Shown piece by piece: positions 1 through 8,878 of a stretch of 30,628 nucleotides of DNA; positions within the stretch are counted from its first letter, which is position 1; each line of letters starts with the position of its first letter. Source of the DNA: a virus. The notes under the pieces are model-generated. The model worked only from the letters and a program-made list of their open reading frames with translations, searched no databases and had not been told where the DNA came from. The stretch is taken from IMG/VR virus record IMGVR_UViG_3300044974_000389, positions 1 to 30,628 of that record. One strand, 5' to 3'. Position numbers and translations under genes: made by a program.

Positions 1-125
1 AATTCAGCGTCTATCAATTTCTCCAGACCTCCATTGTAAAGCATATCCATGTACTGCTCAAAGGTTTTCTCCTCCGCAGCAGTAGCGCCTGGCATTTTTA
101 TAGTTACCTTACAGGGTTTCGCCAT
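1..125 (-). CDS. N-terminal fragment of an unidentified small protein, cut by the window edge
   Basis: A minus-strand frame starts at the ATG whose complement lies at 123-125 and stays open to the edge of the window, giving 41 codons. The start overlaps the TAA of the ferritin-like gene (TAATG), the same coupling used elsewhere in this cluster, which supports it as a real gene. The visible part begins MAKPCKVTIKMPGATAAEE and continues into an acidic, probably helical stretch containing YMDMLYNGGLEKLID. I recognise no family, and the C terminus is missing. Confidence 0.6.
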   Translation of the reverse strand, partial: MAKPCKVTIKMPGATAAEEKTFEQYMDMLYNGGLEKLIDAE

Positions 126-616
126 TAGAACAGTTTTTCTTCGAGAAGCAATAACTTGAACTTATCCTTTCCGTCTACATCCTCAAGCAGGTTTAGCTTG
201 TCGCTGTATTCCGCAACAGACTTGGTCTGTATCAATCGGAACTGCTGCAAGAAGTCAAACGTGCAAAGGTCCATGTTGAAGAGTTTCTTAGACGTTTCTT
301 CATACGCCTCGTACAAATCGTATTCGATCTTGTATGCCTCTTCCAACACCTCGAGAAGTCCGGAGAAGTCTACCTGCGGCTTGGGTACGGTAGGAAGCGG
401 AACAGTGATATTCCAGTCTACCAAATACTTTTCAATCTTAGCCGCGTGTTCAAGTTCGTCCTGAGACTCAGCAGCAAAGAAAGCTGCGGCCTTGAAATAT
501 CCAACACCCTGACACCAGTTGCTGGCGGCACGATAGAAGTAAAACGCATCCATCTCGTCCAAATGACGTGGGGCTAATAGGTCTACTACACCTTTATCTA
601 AACTATGAGGTTTCAT
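125..616 (-). CDS. Ferritin-like four-helix protein with an incomplete ferroxidase centre
   Basis: This 163-residue protein aligns by eye with bacterial non-haem ferritin (FtnA, about 165 residues) over most of its length. Shared landmarks are the helix A ending in NWC, the GYFKAAAFF segment, the SQDELEHA helix B motif and the CTFDFLQQF start of helix D. Iron site A ligands appear kept as E21, E54 and H57, and the helix C glutamate of site B as E98. Helix D reads QTKSVAEY where FtnA has EQHEEEKLF, so the FtnA E126 and E130 equivalents are Ile and Ser. Ferritins oxidise Fe2+ and store ferric mineral; with site B damaged, this one may bind iron or protein without full ferroxidase activity. It starts 7 bases after the giant gene ends, so it is probably co-transcribed with virion genes and may be a virion component. 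Fold assignment is fairly secure, function is not. Confidence 0.75.
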   Translation of the reverse strand: MKPHSLDKGVVDLLAPRHLDEMDAFYFYRAASNWCQGVGYFKAAAFFAAESQDELEHAAKIEKYLVDWNITVPLPTVPKPQVDFSGLLEVLEEAYKIEYDLYEAYEETSKKLFNMDLCTFDFLQQFRLIQTKSVAEYSDKLNLLEDVDGKDKFKLLLLEEKLF

Positions 617-622
617 GTTTTA

Positions 623-3600
623 TTACGGGCAACCGTCAGTTTTATTTGTTATCACACCCGCTTCTTGCAGGCGCTTATTAATCTTTGGAATATTGTCGTA
701 AATATACTTCAACTTTGGGTCACGACCCAAAATTTCATCAATAGCGTCCCTTGCTCCAGGTGTTTTATCCTTGAGTTTATAGTAGTTGTCAACCAACTCG
801 CTTATGCTTGCTTTGACCCCGGATGGCTTCTCTGCCTTTGGAGTCTCAGTTTTTGACTCAACCTTAGGCTGTGCCTTGGGAGTAGCCCCAAATTCATCTT
901 GCAGAATCTCGTCAAATTGCTCTTTAAGCTTAGAGGTTAGCCCATTGTACCAATCTTGACTACTAACGATATTATTTACAGCAGTCTGAGGATCAGTGCC
1001 AGAGGCAATCGCTTGCTCAACAGCATCTGCCGCATTCTCCATCAAAGACTGAATCTCAGCATTTGTTCTTGGTGTAGGTTCACGCAGCTCATTGGGGATC
1101 GAGTTAGTTCCGTATTCGGCCTGGGTTTCGTTTAGCTTACCTTGATCGGCGTAAGACTCATAATAACCTTTAACGCCTTCACTGTCGCTATTGATAATTA
1201 CATAGTCAAGAACTTTAACATCAGCAGATTCCAAAGCATTCATCATTCGCTTAAAACCTGATGAAAATTGATCTTGATTTGAATAAAATATGATTCCAGT
1301 TCCGATTCCGGCCTCAGCAATGAATGATGTGGTCTCGTTGTAGTCAAACGCTTTCTTGAAAATGTAATTCCCTATGATTTCGTTCCTATTGTTCAGCAAT
1401 AACATTCCATGCTTTGGCAATGCTGTGAACCTTAACTGCATCAAGAACTGAGAAACATCCATTGAGTTGCTTATAGAACCCATAGGGCCGGACAGAATCT
1501 CTTGCTCGTCCATCATCTCAACCTTGAGCGCTTTATTGTATTCCTCTATGCTCTCTTTGGTTATATCTCTATTTTTAACAAAAGATATATCGTCTGGATA
1601 AAGGTGTACGTATTGCTTTTTATACGTATCCATGATTACGTGCTCAAGCTCGATCCCTAGAGGACTCAAAACATTATCAACTCTATTGGTGAGTTGTATA
1701 TCCGGTCTACTTGCCACTAACGATCCCGAAGGATGGTTGTGAACAAGGTAAACTTTCTTCGACTTGAATTTCTTTGCCCCAGCTAAAACAAGTCGAGGGT
1801 CCACGATTGTTGATGTAGGACCGCCCATGCCCAGGAACTGGATGTGGGCCTTTCCATTCTTATCAACGTGTACAGCGAAGGCGTGCTCAACAGCCTTGTC
1901 TTCAAGTTTACGCATGATGTGTGCTACATCTTCCGCATCCTTGACCTTGACACTTCCGTTAAACTTGATTTGCTTGTATTTGTTCCATACAGCCTTTACT
2001 GTATTACCGACTCCTCCCTCTCGTACACCCTGCCCCCGTACTCCACCACGTTCACTATACGGCATATTTCCGGTTTCGGATACAAACGGGCCGGCGGCTG
2101 TGTCTGTTCTTGTAAGTCCTTCGTTTGGTCCATCTGTTATTTTTTTATTTTCAATTAAATTTTCTACCGCCTTTACGAGTTCTGGGTTTGAACCGTCTTT
2201 TTTAGCCTTGTGGTAAAGCTCGGATATTAAATTTGCATTTATATCAGACAGGTTTGATTGATCAAAAACGATTACCTCCTGTCTTTGAGACGGTAATTTT
2301 AGACGAGTAAAATTATTCAAAAGACCATCATAGCCCATTCCCTCCAATGCTCTTCTGAACTGTTCATTTTCCTTTAATTCCTGAGGATAAGTCTTCCCGA
2401 CATAGGCCCCATTTAAAACCTCTTTAGGTATTATTGAAGTCCTTGTGCTTGATGATTTTCTCCACGCATCTATCAACCTGTCGTTAAGATCTTTTGTAAC
2501 AACAGTATCAATGTCAAAAAGATTAGATGTTTTTAAAGACAATTCTTTTAACACACCTTTGCCCTTCGTGTACATCTTGCCAATTATCTCGTTGGGCGAT
2601 ATGAATATGTCTTTTTTAGGCAGCTCTTCAACTGGCTGGCCTCTGAAATACTTTGTGGACTTTGTCTTTTCAAATAAGGGTTCCACATCTAATCCTTCCA
2701 ATGCCTTAGCTGTCTCTTCTATGGATGACAATGGAGATCCATAGCCTACTTCTTGCTCTTGAACTTTTATGGCCTTAGGATTTCTAACCGCGTAAACCAT
2801 TTCTCCAGCATTACCGGCGTCCTCTCCATATATCACATCAGCACTGTCAAACTCTTCTTTGAATTTATTAAACTCCTCAAGACCAATAGCTCGCTTCATC
2901 TTTCCAAACGTGCCTTCTCTGCCCCTGGTTGTGAAGTTCCTATCCTCATCAAACATACTTTGATCAATGGTAAGGAACGGTTGCCCCATGCCATTGTCTG
3001 GTATCCCGGCGTCCTTTAACTTTTTATTCCATTTAGCCAAGTCAAGGACCTTGTTTTTGGAGATGTTTGCCTTAATGATGTTTTTTCCAAATACCCCCGC
3101 ATACTTTTCGTTTTCAGCAAAGTATTGTACGCCGTTGTAATCTTGAACATATTCGCCCGGTAATCCCCTGTAGCCAACAGCTTCTTTTACATTTTGCCCT
3201 TCGTAACCTACTTTTTGTTCTTGAGCTTCTTGCGTAGTTCCTTCAAGTGGACTAATGCCATAACCGCCTTGTCTTCCTTGCTCAGGTTGTTCACGTTCAA
3301 CTTCTTGGTAGAATTTTTCATAATCCTCTATTGTTTTTACTTTTTCGTCTTCACTTAATGACTCATAATACTCAACGAGCTCATCTTCGCTTAGGTTGCC
3401 CAAATCATTGTTTCTGATGGCGTCTCTCATCTGCGACTCGTACTCGTACCTTGCCGCCTCGTCCATGTCATTAGTCAGCTTATCACGCATCTCGATGAGC
3501 TCGTCCTCCATTTGAGACTTGTTCTCAAAAGAAGCAAGCACGTCAAGAACTTCGTTGATAGCATCCTGTTCGTCGAACACAATTCCGCCAAGCTCTGGTA

Positions 3601-6600
3601 AATCTTCAAGGGCGATCAGATCCACGCTACGACCATTGTCAGAAATAAAACCCGCTCTTTTTGCGGCGGCTATTTCATCCTTACCGGCAAGTTCGGACTG
3701 GCTTGTCATCACCTTGCCGCCTCGCATGAAATAAAGAAGAACGCTTGCCCTTAGACCTAGCAATGAATCTTGGGCCATTGACTTGGCTTCTTTCAGTTTG
3801 TCGTTACGCTCCTTGTTAAACTTGCGGTCAACATCTCTTCTGGCTACGACTTTACCATTTTCCTTGCTTGTCAGACTGATGTTTCCGCCCTTTACGTTTA
3901 CAACAGCAAACCCAAGTCTTTCCGCCTCATCCTTGATCTGATTCAACAGATTACCACCCATTGGCTTTCTGCTTTTGGGTATCTTGTTGTATCGGTTTTT
4001 CTTAGTGATAAGCTCGTTTACCTGTTCGTTTACGCTTGGACCTTCCTCGACAGGGGCTTCTTCAGTTACAGTTTCCTCCGGAGTTACCTCGGCAACATCT
4101 TCTTCCTCCACTTCGGGCGCGAAATCCTTTGGTAAGAACCCTTCGTTGTTTTCCGGGTTCCAATCACTCGTTCTGCCGTCAGGCGATACTAACTTCCAAA
4201 CAGATTTGCTAGTGTCCTCAATGGTGTATTCTTCGTATCTACCATTGTAGTTTCGATACACTATGTCGCCTTTTCCAAAATTACTTAAACGCTTTCCGTC
4301 CTTCTCGCTTGTCCGGTTAAGCATACTATCGATTCTAAAAGCAAAGCTCGATGAGGCTCTATACGATTTGAATTTTTCAATTGAGTCAACAAATCCCTCT
4401 CCCATGTATTGAATCTCGTACTCAAGGAAATCAGCAACTTCCCTGGTGATTCCTTGCTCCTCAACCATCTTGTTAGCCGCATACTCATACCCATCCCCGA
4501 CTAGTGCATCAGGATTGTTCTTGCTAAACGTGTTGTAGTAATCAAACATTTGTTTGAACAGCCCGTAACTCTTTTCGTAATTCAAAGGTGGTACAGCCTC
4601 GAATCCCTCGTATACATTTGCGAACTCTTCTATCCTGCCTTGCATGGCATTTTCAGTCAAGTTCTTTACTCTTGTGAAACCTTTTTTGCCAGGGCCTAAA
4701 ACTTGATAATGAGGAGCCCAATCGTTTTCCCCTTTAATTATTTGACCTACCTTAAATTGATCGGCGCTTTTAAACTTTTTATCCTCGACGGTAGCAGCGG
4801 CTGATGGCGCTGTTTCTTCTTTTTCTACAGTTGCCTGTACGGGTTTTGTTTCCGTAGGCTTTTCCTCCGCCTCAAACAACGAGGCTATCTTACCCTTGCG
4901 GGTTGGTTTTTCTTCTGTCGCTTTAGCACCAGGGAAGAAAACCACTTCTTGATTAGATTGATTTTTGTATTTGCGATCAATCAATCTAATCGTTTCGCCA
5001 TTCGGTGTTGTAACATCTACAAAGGACGAACTTGGAGTTGATTCGTACTTAACGGTATAGCCGTCGGCTTCGTAGGTGTTTACCTTCTGTTCTTTTCCGT
5101 CTACCTTTTCGTAATTAGGATTACCTCGCTTTTCATCAAAAGAAAAATTGCCCTCTTGTATTGCTTTTTTCTCTAGTGATTCAATTTCTTTTTGAAATAT
5201 GTTGACTTCATTTCTTGACAGAGCACCTTTAGCATTACCAATCAAGTCTTTTACTTTGTCTCTAAACTTATTTGCTACATACTCTATCTTGTCTCTTTGT
5301 TTTTTAGGTTCAGCCTTTTCCTCTCCTTTGAACAAACCTGCAAGACGTTCCTTACGGCTTGGCTTAGCAGGCTCGGTCTTTTCAGGCAGGGCTGCCGGCT
5401 TGACTTCTTCAAACTCAGTCTCTATTCCGCCAACATCTTTTCTTGATTGATCAAGAGACTTTCGGTATGATTCAAAGTCATATCCCGCAAGGCCGGCTGT
5501 AGCCTTCTCGTATTGCGCGGCAAGAGGTAATAACTTTTCAGGCAACTCTTCCGCGTCAACGATTTCCCCGGTCTTGTTGTCCGTGATGATTATCTCATTA
5601 TCGTAGTCCCAATCAATGGAATATCCATTGTTGCCAAACTCCATTTCAACATTAGCCATCTCATCTGTTATGGGCTTCATGTTGGCTTCGACTTCTTCCG
5701 GGGCGATCTCGGGAACTACTTCCTCTTGTGCTTGAAGAACTCCACTTGCTGGAGCCTCTTCTTTGCTTGGAGCTTCGACAGGTTTGGCTTCGACAGGTTC
5801 TTGCCCGACTCCGACTTCACCTGATACCCGGATTTGGTTTTCTTTATCATATTTTAATGAGTTTAGATTTTCAAGCAGTTGTTTTGAATTACCCTGCTGC
5901 CCCTCGCGTATCTGCAACGTCCTTCCATCCTCCGTAGTGATGTTTACCGATACTATCTTGCCGTTCTTCTCTGCGTAATTATTGAGAGTAGCGTTCTTGC
6001 CGGCGTAGTTGATCGTTGCACCCTTTTCAAGAGTAGGGGTAATAAGCGTGTTCTGATTCTCGATGTTCATCTCCCCGACGATTCCCTCGTCAGTCTCGAT
6101 GCCCATCTCACGGATCTTTTCAGCAACTCCCTCTCCCTTTTCAATGATAACGCTTCTTCCGTTGTTGTATTCTATCTCGTAATCACCGTCCTCGTTGATA
6201 AAGAAACTAGCATACTCGTCACCTACCTTTACTCGCTGAGGTGTAGTTGATGTGCCTACTGACTTAGCATCAATACCATTTTCACCAAGCATCAGGATCT
6301 CTTCGCGCTCGTTCTTCAATTTTTCGATCTGAGCGTTCGTGATAGGGTCTTTAAGACCGCCTTCCTCCAGAGTTCTTATCTGTTGGGTTATACCGAATGC
6401 CCGCGCTTGCTTGGGGCGTGGGAGGTTTTTCCAGTTGGGATGAGCCGACAAAGCTTGGAAGTCTTCGCGAGGACCTTTCAAGTCCTGCTTCACCTTAGCA
6501 ACGTCTGCGCTATTGGTTGATGCCGCGATTATGCCATCCGCATTTTCAGCGGCCTCAAGCATAACGTCTTCCGCAAAGTTGGAGGCTCCTACCGGTCTTC

Positions 6601-8875
6601 TAAAGAAATTACCCGCCTTACCACCTATCAAACCACTCAATGCGGCGTCCTTGTACCCACGGCCAGAATTTAAGTCCTTAAAGTATTCGGTTTCACCCAG
6701 GTAGTTGATAATCTCTTTGGTGGCATTATCAACCTTTTGTTGAGTAACTTCTTCGCCCGCTTCTTTCAATCCAGACTTGAGATATGATGCGGAAGATTCC
6801 GCAAAAGAATCCCTGAATGCTTGCGATAAACTTTTACCGTTTGCCAAATCATTCAGTACAGACTTCCTGAAAACGCTAGGCTCAAAGTATTTAACGTCAG
6901 GTATCAATCCTTCAGCCAATGACACGGCGATAGCGGTTGCTGTAGAAGCTGCCGCAGCTTGCCTTGGAGACATCTTGTGGGTATTGATGGCTTCCTCGTA
7001 TGCGTCAGCTTCTGTTACAAGCCATGACGTTGCGAACGTAGCCCCATACTGAGCCATCTTAGATGCCCCTGCAAACGTGCCGCCTAAGGCGAATGTGGCA
7101 AGTGAAGCCAGCGCGTTACCTCCTAGCGAGGTCAAGTATTGGATGTTTGATTCTGATTCAATCGTCGGGAAGTCTACCCTCTTTTCCATGCGGTAGTTTT
7201 CCAGTCCGTCATAAATCTCGTCAAGGAAGTTGTATTCCGTATTCCCGGTCACAAGGTCTTCCAATATCTTGGGTATCTCCAGGACATTGATGGCCATGTT
7301 TCCGATTCCAGCAGCAAACGTATTTGCAAGTTCGCCCGGGGCATATATCATTTTCATCATCGGAGAAGCGTTGTCCCACCTCTGCTTTCCAGCCTCCTGC
7401 TCCTTCTCGATTCGATCCTTTAATGTCTTGTATTCAGAATAGTAATTTATGTTGTCCTGGTTTAAAGCACCAAGCACCTTGAGTGATAAAGTAGACTGAC
7501 CAAGAGAGTTATACGCAGTCTTAGCCTGTTCCAACTTAGCCACGTTCTCGTCGGTCATTCTTGAACGAACCTTGAGGTCTTCGTAGTCGGATTGCAACTT
7601 ATTGCTGCGCTCTTGTAGCTTGCTGAAATCTGGGTAGTTCGCCTTGTATGCGTTGTATTCGTCCTTGTACTCTTGGCTGATTCTATTAAACTCAGCCTCG
7701 TAGTCCTCACGCTTCATGGTGGAGGACTTCGCATTCAGATCCTGGATAGCCTTATTAAATTCAGCGTCTCTTTGATTCCATGAAGCAAACGACTCCTTCG
7801 CCTTTTGCTCGAGTCTCTTGTATTCGGCATCTATAGCCGCACGCTCTTGATTCAACGCGATAACCCCGGCGTCAAACAGGCGGGAGTCAATTGAAGCCTC
7901 TATCTTAGAATATTCGTTGATGCCTGACTTTTGCTTGTCGTAGTTCCTCTTGATTGCGGCCATCTTCAACTGAATAGCCCTGGTCTCCATAGAGTTTAAC
8001 CACTCTTCGTTCTTGGCGCTTCTGTCTGTGCTTGACTTTAGTTGAGAGTATTTATTAAACTCAGCCTCACCTATTTCGGGTCTCGTCTTCTTCATGTAGT
8101 CGAAATAGTCGTCCATCAAAGCGGAAACCATCTCGCCTCTCTTGCCTTCTTTCTCGATGGTGGTTCCGTTGGGAACCTCTCTTTCGCCAAGAGCAATTTG
8201 AAGATCCGTTAAATCAGTCGGAGCAACAGTAAAGTATGGGAAAAACTTATCCGACTTGTTGCCGGCATTGTTCATGTAACTATCTATCTCCTCGCCAAAC
8301 TGAGCTTCGTATTCATTGGCTATCTTCTTATCTATATCCTCTTTGGACAGAATGTTTACACCCTGATCCTCAAGAGCTTTTTGACTTTTCTCAAACGCGG
8401 CCTGGTTGACCTTTTTAATAGCGTCCTCTGAGGTAAAATCAGTTCCTTTTTCTTTGGACACAGAAGCTACCGGGGATTGAATGAACTTGCCCTGCTCTGC
8501 TTTCTTCTCGACTTCTTTTACAGTCTTGATAGGCTGAGGAATCTGCGCCTGTGTTGTTTCAGACGGCATCTCCTCTCTACGAAACGTAATGTCTTGCTGC
8601 TTCTTTTGGGGCTCTTTCTTCACCCCTTTCATTACCGGCTCCCCGCTAACGAGGGTTTCGGTCATTACTTTCTGGCCAAAACTCGGCGCAGAAGGCTTTG
8701 TAGGCTGCTCTTGAGGCGAACCAGAAACGGGTTGCCCACCCCCTTTTTTTTTTAAACCAGAGATAAACGCATCGCGAAACTTGCGAAGGTCGTCTTTGCT
8801 TGCGCCAGTGCTTGCGTATTTAACAAGCCCTTTTTTCAGTTTTTCCTTTTCGTCCGGAGTTAATCCTACTGGCAT
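623..8875 (-). CDS. Giant multidomain (polyvalent) protein, probable ejected virion protein with ART-like and RadC/JAMM-like domains
   Basis: A 2750-residue protein. Residues 1-100 are basic, then Pro/Gln-rich. Roughly 290-500 is charged and probably coiled coil. Ala/Gly-rich hydrophobic segments near 512-540, 578-630 and 638-665 could insert in membrane. Small beta-rich units joined by Glu/Pro/Ala linkers fill about 850-1650, followed by charged helices to 1880. Next come two ADP-ribosyltransferase-like modules: YRG at R1903 with GEMVYAV at E2025, and YFRG at R2078 with GYDG (2181-2184) and QEVIVFD at E2200. A RadC/JAMM-like domain has E2330, H2379, H2381 and D2392, an exact H-x-H-x10-D. A second domain of the same outline (about 2486-2560) has YSNQDQ where the metal ligands should be. 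The gene sits where T7 has gene 16, last of the ejection proteins, so packaging and injection is my inference. An alternative is a non-virion antidefence polyvalent protein. No lytic transglycosylase or RNA polymerase motif was seen. Confidence 0.7.
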   Translation of the reverse strand: MPVGLTPDEKEKLKKGLVKYASTGASKDDLRKFRDAFISGLKKKGGGQPVSGSPQEQPTKPSAPSFGQKVMTETLVSGEPVMKGVKKEPQKKQQDITFRREEMPSETTQAQIPQPIKTVKEVEKKAEQGKFIQSPVASVSKEKGTDFTSEDAIKKVNQAAFEKSQKALEDQGVNILSKEDIDKKIANEYEAQFGEEIDSYMNNAGNKSDKFFPYFTVAPTDLTDLQIALGEREVPNGTTIEKEGKRGEMVSALMDDYFDYMKKTRPEIGEAEFNKYSQLKSSTDRSAKNEEWLNSMETRAIQLKMAAIKRNYDKQKSGINEYSKIEASIDSRLFDAGVIALNQERAAIDAEYKRLEQKAKESFASWNQRDAEFNKAIQDLNAKSSTMKREDYEAEFNRISQEYKDEYNAYKANYPDFSKLQERSNKLQSDYEDLKVRSRMTDENVAKLEQAKTAYNSLGQSTLSLKVLGALNQDNINYYSEYKTLKDRIEKEQEAGKQRWDNASPMMKMIYAPGELANTFAAGIGNMAINVLEIPKILEDLVTGNTEYNFLDEIYDGLENYRMEKRVDFPTIESESNIQYLTSLGGNALASLATFALGGTFAGASKMAQYGATFATSWLVTEADAYEEAINTHKMSPRQAAAASTATAIAVSLAEGLIPDVKYFEPSVFRKSVLNDLANGKSLSQAFRDSFAESSASYLKSGLKEAGEEVTQQKVDNATKEIINYLGETEYFKDLNSGRGYKDAALSGLIGGKAGNFFRRPVGASNFAEDVMLEAAENADGIIAASTNSADVAKVKQDLKGPREDFQALSAHPNWKNLPRPKQARAFGITQQIRTLEEGGLKDPITNAQIEKLKNEREEILMLGENGIDAKSVGTSTTPQRVKVGDEYASFFINEDGDYEIEYNNGRSVIIEKGEGVAEKIREMGIETDEGIVGEMNIENQNTLITPTLEKGATINYAGKNATLNNYAEKNGKIVSVNITTEDGRTLQIREGQQGNSKQLLENLNSLKYDKENQIRVSGEVGVGQEPVEAKPVEAPSKEEAPASGVLQAQEEVVPEIAPEEVEANMKPITDEMANVEMEFGNNGYSIDWDYDNEIIITDNKTGEIVDAEELPEKLLPLAAQYEKATAGLAGYDFESYRKSLDQSRKDVGGIETEFEEVKPAALPEKTEPAKPSRKERLAGLFKGEEKAEPKKQRDKIEYVANKFRDKVKDLIGNAKGALSRNEVNIFQKEIESLEKKAIQEGNFSFDEKRGNPNYEKVDGKEQKVNTYEADGYTVKYESTPSSSFVDVTTPNGETIRLIDRKYKNQSNQEVVFFPGAKATEEKPTRKGKIASLFEAEEKPTETKPVQATVEKEETAPSAAATVEDKKFKSADQFKVGQIIKGENDWAPHYQVLGPGKKGFTRVKNLTENAMQGRIEEFANVYEGFEAVPPLNYEKSYGLFKQMFDYYNTFSKNNPDALVGDGYEYAANKMVEEQGITREVADFLEYEIQYMGEGFVDSIEKFKSYRASSSFAFRIDSMLNRTSEKDGKRLSNFGKGDIVYRNYNGRYEEYTIEDTSKSVWKLVSPDGRTSDWNPENNEGFLPKDFAPEVEEEDVAEVTPEETVTEEAPVEEGPSVNEQVNELITKKNRYNKIPKSRKPMGGNLLNQIKDEAERLGFAVVNVKGGNISLTSKENGKVVARRDVDRKFNKERNDKLKEAKSMAQDSLLGLRASVLLYFMRGGKVMTSQSELAGKDEIAAAKRAGFISDNGRSVDLIALEDLPELGGIVFDEQDAINEVLDVLASFENKSQMEDELIEMRDKLTNDMDEAARYEYESQMRDAIRNNDLGNLSEDELVEYYESLSEDEKVKTIEDYEKFYQEVEREQPEQGRQGGYGISPLEGTTQEAQEQKVGYEGQNVKEAVGYRGLPGEYVQDYNGVQYFAENEKYAGVFGKNIIKANISKNKVLDLAKWNKKLKDAGIPDNGMGQPFLTIDQSMFDEDRNFTTRGREGTFGKMKRAIGLEEFNKFKEEFDSADVIYGEDAGNAGEMVYAVRNPKAIKVQEQEVGYGSPLSSIEETAKALEGLDVEPLFEKTKSTKYFRGQPVEELPKKDIFISPNEIIGKMYTKGKGVLKELSLKTSNLFDIDTVVTKDLNDRLIDAWRKSSSTRTSIIPKEVLNGAYVGKTYPQELKENEQFRRALEGMGYDGLLNNFTRLKLPSQRQEVIVFDQSNLSDINANLISELYHKAKKDGSNPELVKAVENLIENKKITDGPNEGLTRTDTAAGPFVSETGNMPYSERGGVRGQGVREGGVGNTVKAVWNKYKQIKFNGSVKVKDAEDVAHIMRKLEDKAVEHAFAVHVDKNGKAHIQFLGMGGPTSTIVDPRLVLAGAKKFKSKKVYLVHNHPSGSLVASRPDIQLTNRVDNVLSPLGIELEHVIMDTYKKQYVHLYPDDISFVKNRDITKESIEEYNKALKVEMMDEQEILSGPMGSISNSMDVSQFLMQLRFTALPKHGMLLLNNRNEIIGNYIFKKAFDYNETTSFIAEAGIGTGIIFYSNQDQFSSGFKRMMNALESADVKVLDYVIINSDSEGVKGYYESYADQGKLNETQAEYGTNSIPNELREPTPRTNAEIQSLMENAADAVEQAIASGTDPQTAVNNIVSSQDWYNGLTSKLKEQFDEILQDEFGATPKAQPKVESKTETPKAEKPSGVKASISELVDNYYKLKDKTPGARDAIDEILGRDPKLKYIYDNIPKINKRLQEAGVITNKTDGCP
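8739..8753 (-). other. A10-G5 homopolymer run near the start of the giant gene
   Basis: On the coding strand TTT is followed by ten A and five G (codons TTA AAA AAA AAA GGG, about residues 40-45). It contains T-TTA-AAA-like and A-AAA-AAG heptamers that favour -1 slippage. A -1 shift would terminate after about 32 further codons, giving a product of about 76 residues; +1 also ends within about 30 codons. It may cause real slippage or just sequencing error; the long uninterrupted frame supports the reading as given. Confidence 0.5.
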
Positions 8876-8878
8876 ATC

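Noticed and set aside
1715-1745. HNH nuclease motif in the giant protein
   Set aside because: The HNHPSG sequence is followed by x-S-x-x-D spacing and flanking strands of RadC/JAMM proteins (H-x-H-x10-D), not the beta-beta-alpha metal fold of HNH nucleases.
4285-4494. Minus-strand frame of 69 codons inside the giant gene
   Set aside because: Out-of-frame overlap within a long continuous gene, without a plausible start context or recognised product.
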